Assembly: GCA_015658765.1 (NCBI GenBank) | Contig: DQOE01000026.1 | Coordinates: 1 to 6,253 of the forward strand | From: Verrucomicrobiota bacterium | Lineage (GTDB): Bacteria > Verrucomicrobiota > Verrucomicrobiia > Limisphaerales > UBA1096 | Length of the DNA stretch: 6,253 nt | Direction: 5' to 3' | Part shown: positions 1 to 5,159 of the stretch, piece by piece | Numbering within the stretch: the first letter of the stretch is position 1 | How the letters are laid out: each line of letters opens with the position of its first letter | Notes under the pieces: generated by a model | Seen by the model: the letters and a program-made list of their open reading frames with translations, nothing else | The model's database searches: none | What the model was told of the DNA's origin: nothing | Program-made: the position numbers and the translations under genes

Positions 1-439
1 CGCGGATTGCCTGGCCAAGCGCCGACAGATTCAAAAAACATCCGAGCCAAACCCGCCGCGCCCCCGCACACGCCTTGAGTGCGCGCGTCCCGTTGGTGGT
101 TGTCATCGCCAGTTGCCGGCCTGACACCGCCTCGGCGGCCATCTCGCGCGGCGAGTTGCCCAAGTCGAAACCCACACTGCCCGAGATCTCGGCGGTGATC
201 CGCAGGCCACCGCGCTCACCGGCCAACAGCAAATTCGGATTCGCCGCGCGCGCGGCGACCGCCTCGTCGATCGTCCCGCACGGCAGAATGCCGGTCGCGC
301 CGTTGGCCAGGGCCACAGTCATCGTCGAGGTCGCCCGCAACACGTCGAACACCACGCAACACGTCGAGCTCAAGTCGCGCCCCGGCAGCGACTCAAACTC
401 AACCGGCGACAACAAAACATCCAGCTTCGGGAAACTCAT
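1..439 (-). CDS. comB: 2-phosphosulfolactate phosphatase (ComB), 3' end cut by window edge
   Basis: ComB family proteins dephosphorylate (R)-2-phospho-3-sulfolactate to 3-sulfolactate in a Mg-dependent reaction. This is the second step of the phosphoenolpyruvate route to coenzyme M in methanogens; many non-methanogenic bacteria carry homologues of less certain role. The visible 146 residues hold the family's conserved blocks: VVFDVLRATST at 29-39, LLAGERGG at 71-78, GFDLGNSPREM at 90-100 and TTTNGTRAL at 113-121. The acidic FD pair and the DLGNSP loop are typical of the metal and phosphate site. The reading frame is open to base 1, so perhaps 90-100 C-terminal residues are missing. The ATG start at 439-437 is the first after the glycosylase stop, 6 nt away, so the gene is the last visible member of the minus-strand operon. 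There is only a weak GAAG as a ribosome-binding site. The family call is firm; the physiological substrate in this organism is inferred. Confidence 0.88.
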   Translation of the reverse strand, partial: MSFPKLDVLLSPVEFESLPGRDLSSTCCVVFDVLRATSTMTVALANGATGILPCGTIDEAVAARAANPNLLLAGERGGLRITAEISGSVGFDLGNSPREMAAEAVSGRQLAMTTTNGTRALKACAGARRVWLGCFLNLSALGQAIR

Positions 440-445
440 CTTTGG

Positions 446-1303
446 TTACTTCAATTTCAAATGAACGCGGGCGTGGTGGAACAGGTACTGCTGCGCGTAG
501 CCAGCGTACGGGCCAAAGTGCGTGTCGGCAAACTTGCGCAGCCGCTTGGCGCTTGGCCGGCGTTTCGGGAAGTACAACCGCTGCAGTGCGCGCTCGATCC
601 ACACGTCCACCGGGAACACCTCGTGATGACCGCCAGCGAAGAGCAGCACGCAGTCGGCGATCTTTGGGCCGACACCGCGCAGCTTCATCAGTTCCTCACG
701 TGCCTCGTCGGTGGCCATAGTCGGCAATCGCCGCCAGTCGATTTTTTCGTCGAGAATGTCGCGCGCTGCGCCGAGCAGGTTTGGTGCGCGAAAGCCAAGT
801 TTGCACTCGCGCAATTTTTTTTCGCTGCACGCTGCGACTGCCTCGATGGTCGGAAACGCAAACGCCGGATCGTCGCCGCCGGAGGCAATCGGCTCTCCGT
901 GCCGCTCGCTCAGCAGCGCGACCATTTGCCGGATTTGCACGATCTGCTTGGTCGCCGAGAGGATGAACGACGCGAGGCATTCCCAGTAATCCTGCCGAAG
1001 CAAACGCAGGCCGGGGAGAGCGGCGACGGCGTTGCGCATCGGTTCGTCGTCGGGAAATGTGGCGAGCACTTGGCCAAGGTCAACTTGCAGTTGCAGATAT
1101 TCCTCGAGCCACGACCAGTCGCTGACCGGCTTGGCCACCTCGGCGGTGATGCCGTCCTTGGCCGCGCACAACCGAACCCAGCGGCCACCGATCACGCCTT
1201 CCCACGCTTGGCCAAGTGACTGCCAGCGAAAGGCTTGGCCACTCGCCAGCGTGGCATCTAGGTCGTAGTCGCGAACGCGAAAAGTTTTGCTGAGATCGCC
1301 CAC
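446..1303 (-). CDS. ogg: OGG1-type 8-oxoguanine DNA N-glycosylase/AP lyase
   Basis: This 285-residue base-excision repair enzyme should remove 8-oxoguanine from DNA and nick the resulting abasic site. The OGG N-terminal domain is seen as SGQAFRW at 21-27 (equivalent to human OGG1 around Gly42). The helix-hairpin-helix LRGVGPKIADC at 208-218 carries the catalytic lysine K214 (human K249) and C218 (human C253). PVDVW at 231-235 carries the catalytic D233 (human D268). The 8-oxoG pocket residues are present in YAGYAQQYLF as Q271 and F275 (human Q315 and F319). Human N149 and R154, which read the orphaned cytosine, are replaced by T118 and Q123, while R172 (human R204) remains. The start is GTG at 1303-1301, with no Shine-Dalgarno sequence: the palindrome CTTGGCCAAG occupies that place. 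There is a run of eight A on the coding strand at 822-815, without frameshift. The gene lies 20 nt after the LacI gene and 6 nt before comB. A 3-methyladenine glycosylase is less likely given the intact OGG-specific pocket. Confidence 0.9.
   Translation of the reverse strand: MGDLSKTFRVRDYDLDATLASGQAFRWQSLGQAWEGVIGGRWVRLCAAKDGITAEVAKPVSDWSWLEEYLQLQVDLGQVLATFPDDEPMRNAVAALPGLRLLRQDYWECLASFILSATKQIVQIRQMVALLSERHGEPIASGGDDPAFAFPTIEAVAACSEKKLRECKLGFRAPNLLGAARDILDEKIDWRRLPTMATDEAREELMKLRGVGPKIADCVLLFAGGHHEVFPVDVWIERALQRLYFPKRRPSAKRLRKFADTHFGPYAGYAQQYLFHHARVHLKLK
1069..1078. repeat. CTTGGCCAAG palindrome, copy 1
   Basis: This is a perfect 10-bp palindrome inside ogg, read on the minus strand as Leu-Gly-Gln (residues 76-78). 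It is one of eight perfect copies in the window. Confidence 0.85.
1207..1216. repeat. CTTGGCCAAG palindrome, copy 2
   Basis: Perfect copy inside ogg, read as Leu-Gly-Gln (residues 30-32). A half-matching GCTTGGCCACT lies about 25 bp further along at 1233. Confidence 0.85.
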
Positions 1304-1312
1304 TTGGCCAAG
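1303..1312. repeat. CTTGGCCAAG palindrome, copy 3, at the ogg start codon
   Basis: Perfect copy in the 20-nt gap between the LacI gene and ogg. Its last G on the minus strand is the first base of the ogg GTG start codon, so it fills the space where a ribosome-binding site would lie. It could be a regulatory site or simply another copy of the repeat. Confidence 0.8.
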
Positions 1313-1323
1313 CGAGTGCGATG

Positions 1324-2334
1324 TTACTTGGCGACCGGCCCGGTGCTTTGGCGCACCAGCACCTCGGCGACGATTCGCTGCGACTCCGGCCGCTCGCCGG
1401 CGAGCAGCTTGAGCATTGTGTCGAACGATGCCATGCCGAGCCGGAACTTGGGCTGCCGCACGGTGGTCAGCGGTACGCGGTAATGTTCGCTGGTGAGGAT
1501 GTTGCCGAACCCGGCCATCGACAAGTCGTCGGGAATCTTCAGCCCGCGCTCAAGGAGGACGTTCGCCGCGCCGATGGCGACAAGGTCGTTCACGGTCTGC
1601 ACCGCCGTTGCCTTCGTTTGTTCCTCGAGAAAATGTTCCGCTGCCTTCGCGCCCTCGGCGATGGTCATGCCGGCGTTGAAAACGAGGCCGGGATCTTCGT
1701 CGATGTTGTTCTCGCGCAGGGCGCGCCGGTAGCCTTCCTGCCGCGAAACCGCCCGCGCCGAGAATCGCGGCCCGGCAAAAAACGCGATGCGCTTGTGCCC
1801 GAGATCGATGAGGTGCTGCGTCATCCCAAACGCCGACTCGTTGCCGAGTGACTGCACGTTGACGAAGTCGGCGCAGAATTCCGCCAGAGGCCCCATGATG
1901 ACTGTCGGGATGCCGCGCTGCCGCAGCTCGCGATAGGCCGGCACATCCGGGTCGTTGCGATACACGGGCGAAAGGAAAATGCCATCGACTCGGCGCGAGA
2001 TGAGGTTGCGCAAAATCGTCTCCTCGCGTTCCGCCTTGTTCCACGTGTGCGCCAGCACCAGCTCGTAGCCGTGCTCGAGCGCGCGTTGCTCGATCGCCAT
2101 CACGATGCGCGCAAAAACCGGGTCTGTGGTGGCCGGGATCACCAGCCCCAGCAGGCGGGTTTCGCGGATGCGCAGGCTGCGCGCGCCGAGGTTGGGCGTG
2201 TAGCCCATGCGCTTGGCCAGGTCGCCGATGCGCAGCTTGGTCTTGGCGGCGATGTCCGGCGCGTCCCGCAACGCCTTGGAGACGGTCATCACCGAGACGC
2301 CGGCTTCGTGGGCTATGTCCTTCAGTCGAACCAT
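1324..2334 (-). CDS. LacI-family transcriptional regulator
   Basis: A 336-residue DNA-binding repressor with the complete LacI/GalR architecture. The N-terminal helix-turn-helix spans residues 3-24 (LKDIAHEAGVSVMTVSKAL), with V15 and M16 at the operator-reading start of the recognition helix. A hinge helix follows at 48-56 (NLGARSLRI), where L54 is placed like the LacI leucine that intercalates in the operator centre. The periplasmic-binding-like ligand and dimer domain runs from about 61 to 336 and includes LLGLVIPATTDPVF, RRVDGIFLSP (114-123), HLIDLGHKRIAFFAGP (174-189), VNDLVAIGAANVL (248-260) and a C-terminal LTTVRQP (289-295). These are standard family positions. The effector, normally a sugar or nucleobase, cannot be read from the sequence. 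The ATG start lies 3 nt after the nadK stop and gives normal family length. It sits among genes with no link to carbohydrate use, which is unusual. The family call is secure; its target is unknown. Confidence 0.93.
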   Translation of the reverse strand: MVRLKDIAHEAGVSVMTVSKALRDAPDIAAKTKLRIGDLAKRMGYTPNLGARSLRIRETRLLGLVIPATTDPVFARIVMAIEQRALEHGYELVLAHTWNKAEREETILRNLISRRVDGIFLSPVYRNDPDVPAYRELRQRGIPTVIMGPLAEFCADFVNVQSLGNESAFGMTQHLIDLGHKRIAFFAGPRFSARAVSRQEGYRRALRENNIDEDPGLVFNAGMTIAEGAKAAEHFLEEQTKATAVQTVNDLVAIGAANVLLERGLKIPDDLSMAGFGNILTSEHYRVPLTTVRQPKFRLGMASFDTMLKLLAGERPESQRIVAEVLVRQSTGPVAK

Positions 2335-2337
2335 GTC

Positions 2338-3162
2338 TCAGGCGTGCGATCCCATCCATTGCAGCTTCTGCCGCAGGGTTTTGAAAAATGAACTGTCCGG
2401 CAGCCGGGCCAACTTCACGGTGCGGCGGCTGCGGCGGATCATCACCGGGTTGCCGGCGGCCAACTCGACGACATCACGGCCATCGGCGGAGAGCGTGGCT
2501 TCCCGCTGCCGGTCGAGCACGCGCACTTCCACCGTCGATTGTTGGCCGACGATCACCGCCCGGTTGGAGAGCGTGTGCGGGCAGATCGGCGTGATCGAAA
2601 ACACGCCCGCGTCCGGCGCGACAATCGCCCCGCCGGCGGCCAGCGAGTAGGCGGTCGAGCCGGTGGCCGAACTGACCACCAGCCCGTCGCAGCGGTACAC
2701 CGTCAGCACTTCGCCGTTCACTTTCACCTCGAGGCGAATCATGCGCGGCACCGAGCCACGGCTGATGACAAAATCGTTCATCGCGTCGAGCCGGAACCGC
2801 CCGCCGTCGGCTTCCCCCGTGGCCGAGAGCAGCGTTCGCGACTCGACGGAAAACTCACGCGCCGCGATCGACCGGATCGCCTTGGCCAAGTCCTTCCCCG
2901 AGACGGCGGTCAGGAAGCCCATGCCGCCGATGTTCACCCCGAAGATCGGCGTGCCGGAGCCGGCCGTGTTCCTGGCCCACTGCAGCATCGTGCCGTCGCC
3001 GCCGAACACCATGACCAAGTCGGCCGAGTGCGCCTTGGTCTCGTCGGTGATTGGCTTCATCCCGGCTGCCGCCGCCAGCTTGGCCGCGCGCTGCACAATC
3101 CGCCGCGCCGTCGGTTTGGCGGCATTGGCCACGAGAGCAATTTTTTTAACCGGTTTGTTCAC
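2338..3162 (-). CDS. nadK: NAD kinase
   Basis: NadK phosphorylates the 2'-hydroxyl of the NAD adenosine ribose using ATP or polyphosphate and is the source of NADP(H) in the cytoplasm. The 274-residue product has the diagnostic GGDGT at 54-58 with the catalytic aspartate D56, followed by TPIFGVNIGGMGFL (71-84). The NAD-binding MNDFVI is at 128-133 (N129, D130). The glycine-rich DGLVVSSATGSTAYSLAAGG spans 159-178, and the usual C-terminal tail FFKTLRQKLQW spans 259-269. The length is slightly below the common 280-300 residues because the N-terminal lobe is short. The start is GTG at 3162-3160 and overlaps the tlyA stop as GTGA, suggesting translational coupling; no good ribosome-binding site is visible. 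A nadK next to tlyA is a common bacterial arrangement, which supports the call. One copy of the CTTGGCCAAG palindrome encodes Leu-Ala-Lys at 92-94. Confidence 0.96.
   Translation of the reverse strand: MNKPVKKIALVANAAKPTARRIVQRAAKLAAAAGMKPITDETKAHSADLVMVFGGDGTMLQWARNTAGSGTPIFGVNIGGMGFLTAVSGKDLAKAIRSIAAREFSVESRTLLSATGEADGGRFRLDAMNDFVISRGSVPRMIRLEVKVNGEVLTVYRCDGLVVSSATGSTAYSLAAGGAIVAPDAGVFSITPICPHTLSNRAVIVGQQSTVEVRVLDRQREATLSADGRDVVELAAGNPVMIRRSRRTVKLARLPDSSFFKTLRQKLQWMGSHA
2881..2890. repeat. CTTGGCCAAG palindrome, copy 4
   Basis: Perfect copy inside nadK, read on the minus strand in a different frame from the ogg copies, giving Leu-Ala-Lys. Confidence 0.85.
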
Positions 3163-3914
3163 TTGTTAAGCAGGACGAGAAATTCTTTGTTGCCGGCCGG
3201 GCCGGTTAATGGCGACTCGGTCTCGGCAACCCACTCCAGCGGCGACTCGTCATTCACGAACGTGTGCAACTCATCGAGCACCCTCCGGTGCACTCGCGGG
3301 TCGCGGATCACGCCGTGGCCTTTGTCGGCCTCGGCTTTGCCGGCCTCGAACTGCGGCTTCACCAGCGCGACCACACGTCCGCCGGGCGGCAGCAAATCTA
3401 CGGTTGCCGGCAGAATCTGTCGAAGCGAAATAAAGGAACAATCGATCACGGCCAAGTTGAACGGCTCGAACGGCTGCGGGAAGCTCGCCGGCGTGAGGTG
3501 CCGCGCGTTCGTCCGCTCCATCACCAGCACGCGCCCATCGTTGCGCAGCGTCCACGCGAGCTGCCCCTGGCCGACGTCCACCGCCGCCACCGCGGCCGCG
3601 CCTCGCTGCAGTAAACAATCTGTAAAGCCGCCGGTCGATGCGCCCAAATCGATCGCCCGCAACTTGGCGACCACGACGCCGAATGTCTCCAGCGCGTGCT
3701 CGAGTTTGTGGCCGCCCCGGCTCACGAACTTGTCCGCCGCCGCGAGCGCCAACGCGTCGCTTGGCTTGACCTTGTCGCTGGCCTTGGCTGCGCGTTGGCC
3801 GTTCAACAGCGCCTGCCCGGCCATCACCGCGCGCTTGGCTTTCTCGCGGCTTTCGCACAGCCCGCGATCGACCAGCGCCAAGTCCAGCCGCATCGGCTTG
3901 GACGGCTTGGGCAT
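3159..3914 (-). CDS. tlyA: TlyA family rRNA (cytidine-2'-O)-methyltransferase
   Basis: TlyA enzymes 2'-O-methylate cytidine in 23S rRNA (position 1920) and, in the longer type, also 16S rRNA (position 1409), using S-adenosylmethionine. With the chosen start the product has 251 residues. An S4 RNA-binding domain covers about 8-57 (MRLDLALVDRGLCESREKAK and onward). The family linker KFVSRGGHKLEHAL at 62-75 follows, then a FtsJ-like Rossmann domain with the SAM loop DLGASTGGFTD at 89-99 and VDVGQGQLAW at 112-121. The putative catalytic K-D-K-E set is K70, D158 (VIDCSFIS), K186 (LVKPQF) and E244 (GNKEF). ATG at 3914-3912 is preferred because GGAGGAGAAGGA stands just before it; GTG 3935 or ATG 3932 would put that ribosome-binding site inside the coding region and add seven poorly conserved residues. 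The gene heads the minus-strand operon and overlaps nadK by 4 nt. A role as a haemolysin, implied by the old name, is not supported. Confidence 0.93.
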   Translation of the reverse strand: MPKPSKPMRLDLALVDRGLCESREKAKRAVMAGQALLNGQRAAKASDKVKPSDALALAAADKFVSRGGHKLEHALETFGVVVAKLRAIDLGASTGGFTDCLLQRGAAAVAAVDVGQGQLAWTLRNDGRVLVMERTNARHLTPASFPQPFEPFNLAVIDCSFISLRQILPATVDLLPPGGRVVALVKPQFEAGKAEADKGHGVIRDPRVHRRVLDELHTFVNDESPLEWVAETESPLTGPAGNKEFLVLLNK

Positions 3915-3971
3915 CAATTCCTTCTCCTCCATCACGGGGAACGGGTTGCTCCCGCGCTTCTTTTAGTCAGA
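3915..3971. promoter_or_regulatory. Divergent intergenic region between tlyA and the methyltransferase gene
   Basis: This 57-bp gap separates divergent genes, so promoters for both strands must lie in or near it, or within the start of the opposite gene. I see no convincing -35/-10 pair on either strand. TTGCTC at 3946-3951 is a possible plus-strand -35, but no good -10 follows. The call rests on geometry alone. Confidence 0.3.
3919..3930 (-). promoter_or_regulatory. Ribosome-binding site of tlyA
   Basis: On the minus strand GGAGGAGAAGGA lies upstream of the ATG at 3914. AGGAG is 9 nt and AAGGA 4 nt from the start, which is good Shine-Dalgarno spacing. It is the only strong ribosome-binding site in the window and decides the tlyA start over two in-frame upstream alternatives. 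Confidence 0.65.
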
Positions 3972-5066
3972 ATGTGCTCCGTGCCGCAAGGAGCGAACCC
4001 ACTCACCGAGATCATCCGCGCCGAAATCGGCGACGGCGGCCCGATGCCGTTTGCGCGGTTCATGGCGCTGGCGCTGTATCATCCGGAGTTTGGCTATTAC
4101 GAAAAAGACACCGGCCAAGTCGGCCGCCGGGGCGACTTCGTCACGAGCGTCAGCGTCGGCGCGGTGTTCGGCCAACTGCTCGCGTTCCGCTTCGCGAAAT
4201 GGCTCGGGGCGATCGACGGGCCGGTGCGGATCGCCGAGGCCGGCGCGCATGACGGCAGCTTGGCGGGCGACATTCTCGAATGGCTCGCCGCCAACGACGA
4301 GCCGCTGTTCGAGCGGTTGACTTACTCGATCGCCGAGCCGTCGGCCAAGCGGCGGAGTTGGCAGGCCAAGCGCTTGGCCAAGTTCGCCGGGCAGGTCGAG
4401 TGGCACGACTCGCCGGCGGACGCGCCGGAGATTCGCGGCGTCATTTTCAGCAACGAGTTGCTCGACGCCTTCCCCTCGCACCGGATTGGCTGGGACGCCG
4501 CCAAGCGCGACTGGTTCGAGTGGGCGGTCAGCTGGCGTGACGGCGGATTCCGCTGGGAGCCGATCGATGGCGGCGACGCGGCTTGGCGGCGGTTGCTCCC
4601 GACTTGGCCAAGCGAGTTGCTCGATGTGTTGCCGGATCAGTACACCACCGAGCTGTCGCCGCAAGCCAACGCGTGGTGGCGCGCCGCCGCCGACAAGTTG
4701 ACCGTCGGGAAGTTGGTCGCGCTCGACTACGGCCACGGCCCGGACGACTGGCCCGCTGCAAATCAGCCGGACGGAACCGTGCGCGGTTACCGCGGCCAAA
4801 AACTTGTTGACGATGTCTTGGCCGACCCCGGAGAGCAGGATCTCACCGCCCATGCCAACTTCGTCTTGGCCAAGCGCGAAGGCGAGTCGGCCGGATTGCA
4901 GACCGAACAGTTCACCTCACAGGAACGATTCCTGAACGGCACATTCGCCGAAATGCTGAAGACAGCCCCCGCGCTTGGCCAAGTGGTGGACGTGAGGCAG
5001 TTGCAAACCCTCACCCACCCGGCTCACATGGGCCGCCCGTTCCGAGTGCTCGTGCAGTCCCGATAA
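3972..5066 (+). CDS. MidA/NDUFAF7-family SAM-dependent methyltransferase
   Basis: The 364-residue product belongs to the family containing mitochondrial NDUFAF7/MidA, which methylates an arginine of complex I subunit NDUFS2; the substrate of bacterial members is mostly unknown. It shows the N-terminal family signature FMALALYHPEFGYY at 30-43, then RRGDFVTSVSVGAVFGQLLA at 52-71. A SAM-binding loop EAGAHDGSLAGD is at 89-100, SNELLDAFP at 160-168, LDYGHG at 251-256 and DLTAHANF at 290-297, all in the family's order. The SAM loop departs from the usual ELGPGRGTL form, with Ala-His-Asp in place of Pro-Gly-Arg, although the last glycine is kept. ATG 3972 is chosen because it places the conserved N-terminus correctly; GTG 3981 is an alternative. 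The frame stays open upstream to 3696, but that part is antisense to tlyA. No clear ribosome-binding site precedes it, so a leaderless transcript is possible. The gene carries four of the eight palindromes and converges with the DUF554 gene. Confidence 0.88.
   Translation: MCSVPQGANPLTEIIRAEIGDGGPMPFARFMALALYHPEFGYYEKDTGQVGRRGDFVTSVSVGAVFGQLLAFRFAKWLGAIDGPVRIAEAGAHDGSLAGDILEWLAANDEPLFERLTYSIAEPSAKRRSWQAKRLAKFAGQVEWHDSPADAPEIRGVIFSNELLDAFPSHRIGWDAAKRDWFEWAVSWRDGGFRWEPIDGGDAAWRRLLPTWPSELLDVLPDQYTTELSPQANAWWRAAADKLTVGKLVALDYGHGPDDWPAANQPDGTVRGYRGQKLVDDVLADPGEQDLTAHANFVLAKREGESAGLQTEQFTSQERFLNGTFAEMLKTAPALGQVVDVRQLQTLTHPAHMGRPFRVLVQSR
4373..4382. repeat. CTTGGCCAAG palindrome, copy 5
   Basis: Perfect copy inside the MidA-family gene, read on the plus strand as Leu-Ala-Lys (residues 135-137). 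A GGCCAAG half-copy precedes it by 9 bp. Confidence 0.85.
4603..4612. repeat. CTTGGCCAAG palindrome, copy 6
   Basis: Perfect copy inside the MidA-family gene in the third possible frame, giving Trp-Pro-Ser (residues 212-214). It shows that the repeat is not tied to one peptide. Confidence 0.85.
4865..4874. repeat. CTTGGCCAAG palindrome, copy 7
   Basis: Perfect copy inside the MidA-family gene, read as Leu-Ala-Lys (residues 299-301). Confidence 0.85.
4974..4983. repeat. CTTGGCCAAG palindrome, copy 8
   Basis: Perfect copy near the 3' end of the MidA-family gene, read as Leu-Gly-Gln (residues 335-337). It is the last perfect copy; none occurs in the remaining 1.27 kb. Confidence 0.85.
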
Positions 5067-5071
5067 TTTTC

Positions 5072-5143
5072 ATCTGCAGATGACGCAGATTCGCGCAGAT
5101 AAAAAAACAAATCAATCTGCGAAAATCTGCGTAATCTGCTGAT
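5072..5143. repeat. ATCTGCG-type inverted repeat between convergent genes
   Basis: Two 29-nt arms, 5072-5100 and 5115-5143, are reverse complements at 25 of 29 positions and flank a 14-nt A-rich loop. Each arm is itself built of GCAGAT / ATCTGC units spaced 9-10 nt apart: three GCAGAT units in the left arm and three ATCTGC units in the right. The element is AT-rich compared with the surrounding genes and fills most of the 93-nt gap between two converging genes. Its RNA would form a long hairpin on either strand. It resembles the short ATCTGCG repeats scattered between genes in some PVC-group genomes; that likeness is from memory and not checked. Confidence 0.8.
5072..5143. terminator. Possible bidirectional transcription terminator
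   Basis: The hairpin starts 5 nt after the methyltransferase stop and ends 16 nt after the DUF554 stop, the right place to end both transcripts. On the plus strand it is followed by TATTTAA, a poor U-tract; on the minus strand by GAAAATTATC. It therefore lacks a textbook U-run on either side, and the role is inferred from position and structure. Confidence 0.4.
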
Positions 5144-5159
5144 TATTTAACCGGCGGAT

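Noticed and set aside
461..1219. 252-residue plus-strand open frame opposite ogg
   Set aside because: It is antisense to a clearly recognisable glycosylase with intact catalytic residues. Its translation has no recognisable motif, as expected from a GC-rich shadow frame.
1303..1312. CTTGGCCAAG as an operator of the neighbouring LacI-family regulator
   Set aside because: The site lies downstream of the regulator gene, and seven further identical copies sit inside coding regions of ogg, nadK and the methyltransferase gene, so a specific operator role is not supported.
2539..3966. 475-residue plus-strand open frame opposite nadK and tlyA
   Set aside because: It spans two well-identified genes on the other strand and its product is Arg/Pro/Ser-rich with no domain; high GC content keeps such frames open.
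3696..3971. N-terminal extension of the MidA-family methyltransferase
   Set aside because: The frame is open but lies antisense to tlyA, and the family N-terminal signature begins only about 30 residues after the ATG at 3972.
5072..5143. CRISPR-like array suggested by repeated ATCTGCG units
   Set aside because: Units are only 6-7 bp with 3-4 bp between them and occur in opposite orientations in the two arms; there are no spacers and no cas genes.
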